In this document: piece after piece, positions 12,187 to 22,861 of the stretch
How positions within the stretch are numbered: the stretch's first letter is position 1
Layout: every line of letters starts with the position of its first letter
NCBI RefSeq assembly: GCF_947507565.1
Contig: NC_089175.1
Span: forward strand, 1,787,733-1,851,732
Direction: 5' to 3'
Length of the DNA stretch: 64,000 nt
Source: Oscarella lobularis
Lineage: Eukaryota > Porifera > Homoscleromorpha > Homosclerophorida > Oscarellidae
Translations under genes and position numbers: made by a program
The notes under the pieces: generated by a model
Seen by the model: only the letters and a program-made list of their open reading frames with translations
Databases searched by the model: none
Told to the model about the DNA's origin: nothing

Positions 12187-12536
12187 TGAAATAAAGGTCA
12201 AACGCCTCTCGACGTCACGCCCTACGTCAAACGTTTCGTCACCTGTCGAGCACTCACCGATGCCATGACAAAGGGCAAAAAACGAGAGAGGTTTGAGAAG
12301 CCTAAAGACGTCATGGACACTGACTTGCAGATGCTCCTCCCCCCACTTATTGAGACTTGTCTGAGTTGATGTCTCCTACAGAAATAAATTTTACAGATGT
12401 ACCAAAGGCACGTGGGTCTGTGTGCGTTTGTCGACGTTGTTAGTCAACTGTGTTTTTCTGGCTTTTAGAGTCAATTCGGTTGGCCGTTGGAGCAGATATC
12501 AGCGTGGGCTCTGCTGCGCTCGACGGCTCTTTTGAT
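12187..12536 (+). pseudogene. Small 5' fragment of the propeller gene (copy 2b)
   Basis: Matches pieces of 17668-18165 with internal deletions: the segment with the THVKRFV-type frame and GTCATGGACACT, then the CACGTGGGTCTGTGTGCG exon end and the VGADISVGS region. It is bounded by a breakpoint at about 12186 and by the hairpin cluster after 12536. It is non-functional by itself but records a further rearrangement. Confidence 0.65.
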
Positions 12537-12557
12537 GTCACCGCGTACTATCCGAAT

Positions 12558-12870
12558 AGTCTGGAGGCGGACCCTTCGCTGCACGGGGAGGAAGCGAAGC
12601 GCGTCTGGCTTCCAGACTAAATAAGGAATAGTCTGGAGGCGGACCCTTCGCTGGGGACCGGGTAGGAAGCGAAGCGCGTCTGGCTTCCAGACTGAATAAG
12701 GAATGAGTGGCTCGGAAGACCATATTATTATTATTATAAGGAAAAGTATATGGAGGTGGGCCCTTCGCTGCGGTGGAAGCGAAGCGCGCGCCTAGCTTCC
12801 AGACTGAATAAGGAATGAGTGGCTCGCGGAAGACCATATAAGGAAAGAGGAATGGCTCCGAAGAGAGTAC
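12558..12870. repeat. Cluster of three hairpin repeats upstream of PLAT-oxidase copy 2
   Basis: Foldbacks at 12558-12618 and 12630-12693 each run from AGTCTGGAGGCGGACCCTTCGCTG to GAAGCGAAGCGCGTCTGGCTTCCAGACT. A degenerate third lies at about 12748-12813. Between them sit ATAAGGAATGAGTGGCTCGGAAGACCATAT units. The same family occurs before copy 1. Position just upstream of the conserved 5' leader suggests promoter-proximal MITEs; any regulatory role is unproven. Confidence 0.75.
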
Positions 12871-13047
12871 AAATAGGGGGGCGACTTCTTTTCCTTCTTC
12901 ATTCCCTCGCACCGCCGTTCTGAAACAAATTCGGCATCTTCGGTGGCCTACCTGAAAGTGAGCTCCTAACTTAATTAATGAATCTCGCCAGCGTTATTAT
13001 ATAGGTTTGTGGTGAATAATTCGCTGTTTTAATCACTTAGATTTGAA

Positions 13048-15797
13048 ATGGCAACAGGCAAAGTCGGCTACCGTATTCGTGTTCACACTGGTGACAGCGA
13101 TGAGAGCGCCAACACGAACGTTACCGTGACAATCACGGGCGCAAAGGGAACTCTAAAATTCGACCTTGACAAAAAGCACGCTGTGAATGACGACGACGCC
13201 TTGTTCCTTTCTCAATCGGTAGGCACTTTATAGATTGATGCAAATTCTGCTAATATCCGCGTGGCTTTGGCTTTCTCAGGAAGACGTGTTTGAGCTTTCG
13301 AGCCAGAGCGTGGGACATGTCGACTTGGTGGAGGTGGATCATCGCGTCACGCCGCTGCTCGACCGCAGTTGGCACTTGCTTTCGATTACGATTGAAGACC
13401 TATTCACAGAAACGGCCTACTGCTTTCCTTGCAATGAGTGGTTTTCTTACAGCAGAGACGATTGTCGTCAGAGGCGAGTTTATCTTGATCGAAAGGGTGA
13501 GAACGTGGCAATACAACTAGAATGAGTTCGACGGTGTTCTTTAGTCATTCGCGAATCTGAACTTCGTCGCCTGAAGATAGGCGAACGTTTCGAGGATATC
13601 TCCTTAACGGGAAAGAATGTCAGTCTTTCATCAGAAATTGAGAGATCGGCGACTAAAGGCCTGACACGGGAAGAAGCTAAAAGACGCATACAGACACTCG
13701 GTAAATTCTGTGTCCCGACAGGCGAAAATAATTTATATTGCTTTTTTAGGTGTGCGGATGCAATTTTCAAATTGGGCTGAAAACGTAGAGGCGTCGGTGC
13801 TAGTTTTCTTTCCGTGGAACCTTAACGCGGTCAAGTCTTTGATCCGCTGGGTCAAAAAGGCGCAAATGAAAGTTCGCGTGTGCGGCTCAACTCATAGCTG
13901 GACCAACCTTTATCCCGATCCGGACCAAGTACTTATCAGAACAGATCTTTTTGAGCTGTGTTCTTTCGGCGAGCGAATTCGGCTTTCTGGGGAACACGTC
14001 ACAATCAAATGCAACGTGACTACGTATGAGTGCAAACGCCATCAACTGGAGAACGATTACTGCTTTCCCTTTAACACAGTTTTGGGAGGAGTCACCTATG
14101 GGGGAATAATCGGCACTGGTTGTCATGTGAGTAATTAAAAGTTACAGAATAGTTGTCATTGTAAGCATTTCGTGTTCTTAGGGTACTGGTAGAGGGTGCA
14201 AGGCCCACCCTGATTTGGTCGAAAAAATAACGATTGTCAACAGTGACGGGGTTTTGCAGACGTACTCCAGATCTAACGAAGATCTGCTGAACGCTGTTAC
14301 GACGAGCATGGGCCTTTTTGGCTTCATTTACGAAATCACGTTCAAAATCACTCCCGAACAGAGAATCGTCGTGACGGTCAACGATAACAAGTCCCACACA
14401 GTCGGAGACACTTTGGTCGTCCCGTCAGCGCTAAAGGTAGGCTTAGCAGCTTTGAACAGGTGTAATAGTAACCAATAGTAGATACGATAATTAACGGCAG
14501 CTACAGTTTGTTAATTAAGCTAGCGGTAGCTATTTTAGGTTTGAGGATACTTTAGTAAATCTTCATTTGGGGTTTTTGCCCGTTTAATTTGATCTTCTAG
14601 AAACTAGTGGAAACGTCCAATATTTCATCTGAAATTTTCTGGTTTCCGTACAACAGCAATCCATATGCAGCTGCAAGTTTAGGGAAACAGGATTCGCCAC
14701 CGGATGAAAATATATTGGCACAACTTCTTCTCAGCGCTGCTCCAGATGTCAAGGAACGTTCTAAGTCAGAGTGGATTGCGGAAAAAGACAAGCTCGTTGT
14801 GAAAACGGTCCGAGAGAAAAACGAGTCAGGTGCTTTTGAGGAAATCAAAAGACTTCTCTTTATAATATACGTAACTTTTTGCAGAGGCTGATAAACCAGT
14901 AGAGGGCGAGCTCTACTATTGGGCAAAGTGTGCCATTGGGCTTTTCCAGGCAATAGTTTTTAGGGACATTCCATCTTATCTATCCAAGTATCTACACCTA
15001 ACTCCTTTGTTTACAACGCTGGCACACTACACCATGAGCGCTATCCCTGTCTATGGATTCGAGATAGGCGAGAAAAAGAAGTATGCAACGCATGCTTGTT
15101 AGGAAAAGTGCCAAAGAAAACGCTAATTTTTTTAGAATTATTCAGGAACTACCTCGTGCAATTCACTACCAACCTTGGGTTACTCAAGGATTTCACGTTT
15201 ACGATTTAGAATATGCATTCAAAATTGATTCAGACTACCAAAACATTGCCGATGCTTGTCAGGTGATCAGCAAATTAGCAGGTAGTTTGCGTAAAATTGG
15301 ACTAAACGTTTAGGCCGTAGTTGACGTTGTAAAGAAATATCACAAAATGGGAGAGTATCCAATGTCTATGTGCTTTGAAATGAGATTCATGTCTGACAGC
15401 AAGAGCTACTTGTGTCCGGCAGTGGTTGGAAACTCACATGAATCTGATTATCTGAAAGTCGCGTACATTGAAGTACTGGGCCTTGCAGCCAACAGAACCA
15501 TGTGGGAGAAGTTTGCTCGAGAAGTGGCAGCAGTAGGTCTCGTATTGTTTGATCCAGTTAGCGTATAGGCGTAAATATTTAATTTAGAAATGGGAAGGCT
15601 GTGCCGGTGTTAAACCTCTGCCACACTGGGGGAAGATGTCGGAGCTGGGAAGTTCAGACAAGACGGTCGATTATCTTTGGAAAAACAACGAAGACAACAT
15701 GGCAAAGTTCCTGCGTCTCCTGAACGAATCCAAAGCAGACGAAAGGGGAATCTTTTTCAATGAATTCCTGACGAAGATTTTCAGGAAGGACAAATGA
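13048..15797 (+). CDS. PLAT domain fused to FAD-linked sugar-lactone oxidase, complete
   Basis: Ten exons (13048-13218, 13280-13496, 13545-13700, 13750-14126, 14182-14436, 14601-14829, 14885-15080, 15136-15262, 15314-15532, 15588-15797) join in frame to about 718 aa. Residues about 1-135 are a PLAT/LH2 beta-sandwich (YRIRVHTGD, then a W-x-L core and FPCNEWF), a lipid- or protein-binding module. The rest is a vanillyl-alcohol-oxidase/PCMH flavoenzyme: CGSTHSW at the usual His-flavin site, GGVTYGGIIGTGCHG, and the C-terminal PLPHWGK typical of gulonolactone/arabinonolactone oxidases. It would oxidise an aldonolactone or related sugar, making ascorbate-type products and hydrogen peroxide. No signal peptide is evident. 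The PLAT fusion is atypical; it may recruit the enzyme to membranes. Confidence 0.82.
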
Positions 15798-15993
15798 ATT
15801 GTATGCCGTTGAACGCTGTAGTGACGTGTGAGTCGTGGCTTGACTAATTTATGTGCTTATTGTTTGCGTGTTATGAGCGTTCACGTCCCGTTCATGTATT
15901 GTGGAGCCGACCACCACAGTTGTACGGGTGGAGCCCGTATAACGACGGAGGGAGGCTCTTTCAAACGTGATCTTAGGGCCGGAAGTGTCTGTA

Positions 15994-15994
<1 letters not shown>

Positions 15995-16036
<42 letters not shown>
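15995..16036. repeat. (GTCT)n microsatellite, about 10 units
   Basis: Clean tetranucleotide repeat in the intergenic region after the oxidase stop. Apart from this and the MITE at 16416-17122 I see no gene between 15798 and 17500. Confidence 0.95.
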
Positions 16037-16415
16037 TCGTCACGCTCGGCATTGTGACGTCACATAAGAAAAACCCTCACTTTGTAAAGCGCATGCGTGA
16101 CATAGGGCCGAAAACGGTGACCCGAAAAAGGCGATTTACGGCGCGAATAAAGCGTTTTTTCTTTCAGAAACGAAAAAAATGCTTAGAAACCCTTATTTCC
16201 AATTGATCTGTGCTATTTTCCGTGTTATAAATGCGCTGAGAAACCGAAACAACAGTTTTTATTGTCACGCTCTGACGTCACAATCAAAAGTATCCAGTCA
16301 CATGTACAGTATATGGGTGGGTATGTACGCGTGTACGGGTAACAGGAAATATGACCCGTACACTTCCCGTACACATGCATAGGTCCTCCTCAAATACAGA
16401 GCACATTATCAAATA

Positions 16416-17122
16416 CAGTACAGTGCGTGCCAGCATAAATGGCCAAACGGGACTTTTAGTAGCGCGCGAGGAATTCAGAGCGTAGTTTACATTTGGCGTA
16501 GTTTTGACGTTTGATCGTCACATCAAGGATTTCCAATGAAGTCTAGCATTTCTATTTACGTCTATTTTGTAAGAAAACGGTTTTGATTTCACCGCAGACA
16601 ACGTTTCTATACGTTTTGCTAAGACACAGAAAAGTTCGTTTTTTTCCAGTTTCAAACAACATATGACGGCTTTCATAAACTTATCTGTCACTTTATACCA
16701 TTTTCTAAAACTTCATTATCTTTGATTTTCAATACAGTAATTCGGTGGAAAGAAACGGATGTCACGTGACGTAAATAGAAATGCATTTTTTTCCGTTAGG
16801 GATCAAGTTAGAAAGAAACTCACTCTATAAATGGCTTCTCACGTGCATTGTTTAGAAATTTATTATCGGCGAATTTGAAAATGTTCTTTCCTTTACAAAA
16901 TTTGCCATTTCAGAAACTTTTTATTAGCGCGCGCTAAACTTGCAAAAAATTTAAATCTTTGGGAGTGTACGTCCCACAAAAATCAAACTGACATCCCTGT
17001 TTAAAATAGGCATTAGAGTGATTTTCGTTGACACACAGTGACACTGTATGTCTTGCAGCGAGTGATCTACAGTGATCTTAGCGCACATTTTGTGGCCATT
17101 TATGCTGGCACGCACTGTACTG
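16416..17122. mobile_element. 707-bp MITE with 30-bp terminal inverted repeats and TA target duplication
   Basis: Left end 16416-16445 (starts CAGTACAGTGCGTGCCAGC) and right end 17093-17122 are perfect inverted complements over 30 bp. Both are flanked by TA (16414-16415 and 17123-17124). The CAGT termini and TA duplication are the signature of Tc1/mariner-type elements. The interior is AT-rich with no transposase-sized frame, so it is non-autonomous. Confidence 0.9.
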
Positions 17123-17519
17123 TACGTCAGAAAAGCGCCTAATTAGGAAAACACAGCAATCATACAAGTACTGTATTTACAGTATGTAGGTAGGACTGAG
17201 CTGTACTAGTAGTAGCTAACGGCTGTAATGACAACGTGAATATGTGACAGCATAAAAACTATGACGTCACACTATGTTATGCACTCGCGTACGGTAAGCG
17301 GTGGGAGGCTCTGCATGATGGCAACACGGTGAACACCGGGCCATCATTCTCTAGTTTACATTGCCATGTGTGATGAAACCTAGTGCGCACGCGTACCTCT
17401 GGACCCTAACTTATGAACGTGAGGAAGATTGCAGAGGCGATTCCTAGCCTCAGAGGCATTCAGGCACGTCTGCGAGTTGTCATACGTATGCTTGTAAACC
17501 GTCGTCTGCTTTGGTTCAG

Positions 17520-20500
17520 TTCCTTCGCGATGCTACGTGGCAAGGAGGCGAAAACGACTCGAAATTATCCGTTTTTCGCGTCTGGGAGAATCCCGGTCAT
17601 CTCTACGTTGCTTTCGACAAAGGTGCAGCAGAAAACAATGATTCATAGTAATCGCATCGTGCAAAAAATAAAGGTAAAACGCTGCTCGCTTTTGACGTCA
17701 CGCCCCACGTCAAACGTTTCGTCAACTGTCGAGCGCTCACCGATGCCATGACAAAGGGCAAAAAAACGAGAGAGGTTTGAAAAGCCTAAAGACGTCAAGG
17801 ACACTTGTAGATGCTCCTCCCCCCATTTATTAGCTGTTCTCTGGTCTGCTCGCTTACGTCGACGAAACTTCGCCCATTGTGGACTTGGTGTTTTTGAAAG
17901 ATCGTCCTTCTGTTGCAATTGTGGTTAGAGTCTGGGTTTTATCACTGGTATGGTTGTAACTGTTTTTCCTACAGATTCACTTGGATGGGACTGCTGATGT
18001 GTGGAGATTCAACTTGTCGGGATATACGTGGGCTCTACAAGGCACGTGGGTCTGTGTGCGTGTGTCGACGTTGTTAGTCAACTGTGTTTTTAGAGTCACT
18101 TCGGTTGGCCGTTGGAGCAGATATCAGCGTGGGCTCTGTGCTGCTGAACGCGCTCGACGGCTCTTTTGTCTGGTGCGAAAGAGACAGAAAGGGTGAGTTA
18201 TTTTAATTAATTAAGGAGAGGGAGACGTCAGACGTGTATTTTCTTAGAAAGCGGCGTTGGACGATGGACTGTGTACACGCGATCTTTTGACGTGCGCGGG
18301 GAATCTGCGAGCATTGGCAAAGCCACTTCAATAATGAGAAACTGTCCTCTTTTGAGCATTCATCAGACGACCGCAGGAATTTGCTTGTAAGTACAGTATG
18401 AACCTATGGGTTTGAGGAGACATTAGTATTTATCTATTGAGACAGACACTCAGACGAAGAAAACGTTCTGCTCTTTCATCATTCAGCAACAGGACAGACT
18501 AAAGTGCATACGCACATATTTGGTAATCATTTTTAATGACGCAACTATTTATTCAGCCTTTTATATGGAACTATGGAGTTCCGTTGATCAAATCCACTCC
18601 CGCATTAGATTTTAAGACACTCTCATCTAGATTGGAGTACACTGTTCAAAAGGTGGCTATATGTAGTTCCTGGCCACCTGTTCCTCTAACTTTTTTTAGT
18701 GCACACTGGAGAAAAGTCGTCTTTTGTGTCTGCATTCGCATCATATTACCAATCAATTGATTGCTCTTTCGTCTCTAGGAGAAATCTTCGTTTTTGATTT
18801 TGACGAAGGTTCTTTGTCTTGTAAATAAATCATTTCTACTGTACCCACGTGCTGCTCTAGAAACGCCGCATTCTGAATACTTATGCCAGCTGACTCCATT
18901 TCTCGACGAAGCATCTAAAACGGTCATGGAAAATTGTCAGCTTTTTTCCTTCCGAAATTTTGTTGGCGTCTGTTTTTCAAACGGTTTAGTGAGGTACAGT
19001 AGGCAGAAAGAGCTACTTTAGACTGACTATCTATGATGTTCATTTTTCTAGAATGTTTTTGCTGGCTACGGGGCTGATGATTTGGCAATCGTCTCAGTTC
19101 TTAGGAAGATCTGTTTCGATGTGGACTGCTAATGGATCAAACCTAGGTGTGGGGCTGTGGACAAATGAAACGTTGTACCACGTCAAGAGCCGGCCCATTG
19201 TGGAACAAGCGCAGCTCGTTGCGTCAGGAAATGCACTAATGGACAGCAGGCAGTTTCCCGTAATTCAAAATATCAATGTGTTGTTTTATAAAAAAATGTG
19301 GGCGCTTCAAGGTTCCTGTGACCGGTGAAATAAATATAGTTGATTGTCACGCGGAGGCTTCAAAATTGTGCCACATGTGGGGACTACGACTTTGGGCGGA
19401 CAAGTTTGCTTTAGATGGCTTTTATACACTTATAAAGGTAAAGCTTAGGTAATTAAGCACAGCAAACACTTATAAGTGGTCTACGTTTAAAAGACGCAAT
19501 CTAGTGGAGGGGAGGGAAGAGTTCCTGACAAGGTAGAAACTTGTGTTTTAATGTATGGCTATTTTCTACTGAATCAATGCTTCTGCAGCTATTGAACAGT
19601 TTGTCCACTGAGTGTTTGCAGAGTCCTGCTTTATTAGTGACTATGCTGGTGCACGTATGTTGTTGATAGACATAGACAGAAGTTGCTGTAAATCTCATTT
19701 CTTTAGTTTCCTTATCATCGGCAGTGGGTAGTCGAAAAGGTCAAATCTTTTTTGAAATCTTACAAAACCGAAGGTGAACTTTTCTTTTTTACGGTTAAGA
19801 AAATTGCGTACAGCGTTGATTCTAGGTCAAAAACCGAAGTCTTCTTTGCTTCCAGGTATAGAGTCCTGTGTCCGTTGCTCTCAATTAGGCTGAATCTTTT
19901 TCAGTATCAACAGAGCCTATTCCCTTATCATCGAAACTGAACGCCGAAATGGGTTAGCATGCGCGAAAAGTAGCAGAACGTACCGTATCACTTGATGCCG
20001 TTTCAGTTCCTTTGCTGGAAGACTATGTCGCTCTATCTGATCAATTCGAGGCCACACTCAGAGGCTCTATCTCAACAGTGCGCTTGACTATTAACGTACA
20101 CGCTCTATGCTTATTCAATTTTGCAGGAATCGACCGGTGCTCTAAAAGTTCGCGACGAGGTGCTTCAAATCCTTCAGACAAATTTTTTCGACTCATCGGT
20201 GACAGGACCAAGTGAGTAGAGTGCAAGCCTTCTCACTTTTGGCGACGTGTTTCTTTTCTTAGGTGCTCAAGCTCTCCGACTTCAAAGCCTTTCCGAAGAC
20301 TTTCCTAACGAAACTCTCGACGGCCTATTTGACTACATGAAAATCAATAATCTAGACGAAGGTGCAAATATCTTAATTAATCCAGGCTCGCTATCTAATT
20401 CCATCTCTACAGCCATTGACCTCATTAAGAATCACACGTGGGAAAGCGACGTGGACTGGAAAAATTTTCTTGGAGCGTCGCTGGAGACAGCCGATTTTCA

Positions 20501-21449
20501 CTATGCCGGAATCTTCGAGTTGACCTGTTGCCTCTTGTATCGCGTTCGTCCTGAAATGCTCGTTCAATTCGTTAAACTCTGTCAACAAGCACGAAACTAC
20601 AAAGCGACTTCTGGCGACTCCCTCTTTGCTCGACAAACTCGAGAAGTACGTGTGAAAGTTTCTCTTGTTTTGTGCCACTATTACGGCGTTTTTTTAGTAT
20701 CCCTTTTGCAAACGTGCTTTGGATTGTCTGCCGCCTTTTGTGTCGTCGACTGTAACTCCCACGTCAATCGCTGCCGTCAAGGCGAGAGTTCAACTAATGC
20801 TTTCCAGGTATGGGGCTCTTTTATTTTCATTGAATGTAAATTGGAATCGTTTGCAGTGGAGAATCTCACGTTGAGGTTGGGTCGCTGAGACTCTACTTGA
20901 AATGTGGCTTGTGGCAGAACGCTCTCGATTTGGCCAAGAAGCTAGCCGGCCAGGTATATTGATCGACAAATTGTACATGGTTCTGAATAATATGACTAAC
21001 TCTAAATTTAGCACACTACTCATTTTGAAATCTTCACGGAAGTGCTTGCTGCATTTCTGGAGGTATTATATATTTTTTATTGCTGCTGTGAATATGCTTA
21101 ACGTGTCTTTTATTGTCTGCAGGCTGGTGTCCTAAAAGACTATCAGACTCAAGTCTGGTCACTCGTTCCCGAAAATTTTCGGTCAGCAGAGCCTAATTAA
21201 TTAATTAATTATTTAATTAATTATATGTTTTTCCTAGTCTTCAGGATCTGCTTTCTCTCCTCGAATCGTCTCTTCCTCGCAGCGCCGGCGCCAGCGGATC
21301 GCTCATTCTATCAGATGACTCCCTCGAACTGACGGTACACGACCACAATCGCGATTTCCTTTCCTAAGCATTTATATGTTTAGATTTCCGACGTGACATC
21401 CGTCGTCAATCGCCTAGCCGAACAGCTGCAAAAGATAGATCACATCTAA
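17520..21449 (+). CDS. Large beta-propeller-like + alpha-helical-repeat protein, most complete copy
   Basis: A many-exon gene. Early exons (from about 17520; 17834-17923; 17975-18059; and following) encode short strand-rich blocks resembling a WD/beta-propeller (DGTADVWRFNL, VGSVLLNALDGSFVWCERD, HHITNQLIALSSLGEIFVFDFD). Later exons encode amphipathic helices (TLDGLFDYMKINNLDEGANI; YLKCGLWQNALDLAKKLAGQ) ending ...VNRLAEQLQKIDHI with a stop at 21447-21449. A propeller followed by an alpha-solenoid is the layout of coat, nucleoporin and tethering-complex subunits. I could not assign the family. The first coding exon and ATG are uncertain: the best frame before 17520 has no ATG, so exon 1 may lie further upstream. 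Two truncated relatives lie at 6.4-12.5 kb. Confidence 0.6.
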
Positions 21450-21549
21450 AAACGCCCCAACTTGTTGATGACGTAAACGCGCGCGCGCGCAAGATCGCAG
21501 GATAGAAATTCGAGTAAAGCAGCATGCGAACCGCGCCCTGAAAGAGGTC

Positions 21550-22656
21550 ATGGGAAAGACGATATTCTTTCGCGTTCATCCCGTCGTCGTATACGCGGCG
21601 ACGCCGTTCGTCGTCACCGCTCTCTACGTCGCCGCCGTTCTCTATTTCGACGCTTCGTCGCGGATCGCGACCGGAAAGGAAGCCCACACGTCCGCGGCGC
21701 GTCGAAAGAACTCGGAAAACCTTCGACGTCTATTCGAAACGCAAAAGAACGCGCCGCCGGCGTCCGAACACGACGCTTTAGCGTTCGTTCTCGCCGACGA
21801 CGTCGCGAAAAGGACATCGGCTTTCGCTCTCGTGCGTCCCATGCGCTTTCTCCTCCTCCAAGTCCCGTCGACGCTCAGCGCCGAGTTCTTCGACGCGTTC
21901 GTCGCCAACGCTCGTCTATACAACAACGTTTCGTGGTGCCGTAACGAGCCGTGGCGACGTCCCACGCCCCGACTCGATCACGTGTGCGAGCGAACGTCCG
22001 AAAGCGTCGCCGTCGCCGCCGATCAGGTCGCGATCGCTTTCGGCGGCGACGGAGACGGCGTTTCGCAGTGCGACGGCTTGAGAATGAACTGGGACTACAG
22101 TCTCGTCGACGAGAAACTCGTCCTGAGTCGCAAAACGTTTCGACTCGTTACGGTCTTACGTCATCCAGTCAATCGACTTGTGAACGCTTACCGCGACGGC
22201 GGCGCGCGTCGAGTCGTATCGCTGCGCGAGTTCGCCGTCAGCGAAGCGCTCCACTTTCAGAAGTACGGATCGCGCAATCATCAGGTGAGGCAATTCGCCG
22301 GCGTTCTCCAACGATGTAGTCTATACGGAGCCGAAGCGGCGGCGGAGGCGCGACGCGATCTCTTGGCGACGGCGAAGCGGAATCTACGCGATTTCGACGC
22401 GATCGGCATACGAGAACGCATGAACGATACTCTGCGATTGTTTCGACGACTTTTCAGCTGGAAAAGCGACTCGGCGGAATCGTTGGCGCTGGAGCAGGCT
22501 GTCGCGGCGCTGCGCGACACGAGCGACGTTCATTTTGTGAGCGAGGGCGATTTCGACTTCTTGCTGAGGGAGAACCAATTGGAAGTGGAGTTGTACTCTT
22601 TCGCTGTGGAATTATTCGAGAAGCAGCTCGAAATGATGGATCTCAATGATCATTGA
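21550..22656 (+). CDS. Type II membrane sulfotransferase-like protein
   Basis: Single-exon gene of 368 aa. Residues about 12-33 form one hydrophobic segment after a short basic N-terminus, the usual signal-anchor of Golgi carbohydrate sulfotransferases. Residues about 100-115 (FLLLQVPSTLSAEFF) sit where the 5'-phosphosulfate loop would be, and VTVLRHPVNRLVNAYRD (about 198-214) resembles the 3'-phosphate-binding motif (R-x-P-x-x-R-x-x-S/N-x-Y). It would transfer sulfate from PAPS to a glycan or glycolipid; the acceptor cannot be told. The 5'-PSB motif is weak, so activity is not certain. The codon use is strikingly rich in CG dinucleotides compared with the intron-bearing neighbours. Confidence 0.65.
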   Translation: MGKTIFFRVHPVVVYAATPFVVTALYVAAVLYFDASSRIATGKEAHTSAARRKNSENLRRLFETQKNAPPASEHDALAFVLADDVAKRTSAFALVRPMRFLLLQVPSTLSAEFFDAFVANARLYNNVSWCRNEPWRRPTPRLDHVCERTSESVAVAADQVAIAFGGDGDGVSQCDGLRMNWDYSLVDEKLVLSRKTFRLVTVLRHPVNRLVNAYRDGGARRVVSLREFAVSEALHFQKYGSRNHQVRQFAGVLQRCSLYGAEAAAEARRDLLATAKRNLRDFDAIGIRERMNDTLRLFRRLFSWKSDSAESLALEQAVAALRDTSDVHFVSEGDFDFLLRENQLEVELYSFAVELFEKQLEMMDLNDH

Positions 22657-22861
22657 ATCGAGTTATCTTTTATTAAAGTGGTATATTGGGCGCTTCGCGT
22701 CTTTAGGGGGCAGTGTATGAGAACATAGTAGGGAGAAAGGGTACTGTACAAATACACGGTGTAGTACATGCACGTGTTTTGTACCTACGGGCATTGATTC
22801 TACTGTCCTTTCTGCTTGCTCGCTCGACTCACGCGTTCGTCTCTATCTTTTGGCACGCGAG

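Noticed and set aside
17413-17751. 112-codon frame (and 6291-6668) as the N-terminal exon of the propeller gene
   Set aside because: A different frame of the same stretch (CKPSSALVQFLRD...VWENPGHLYVAFDKG) is more protein-like and is conserved in both copies, so the ATG-started frame is probably not the coding one.
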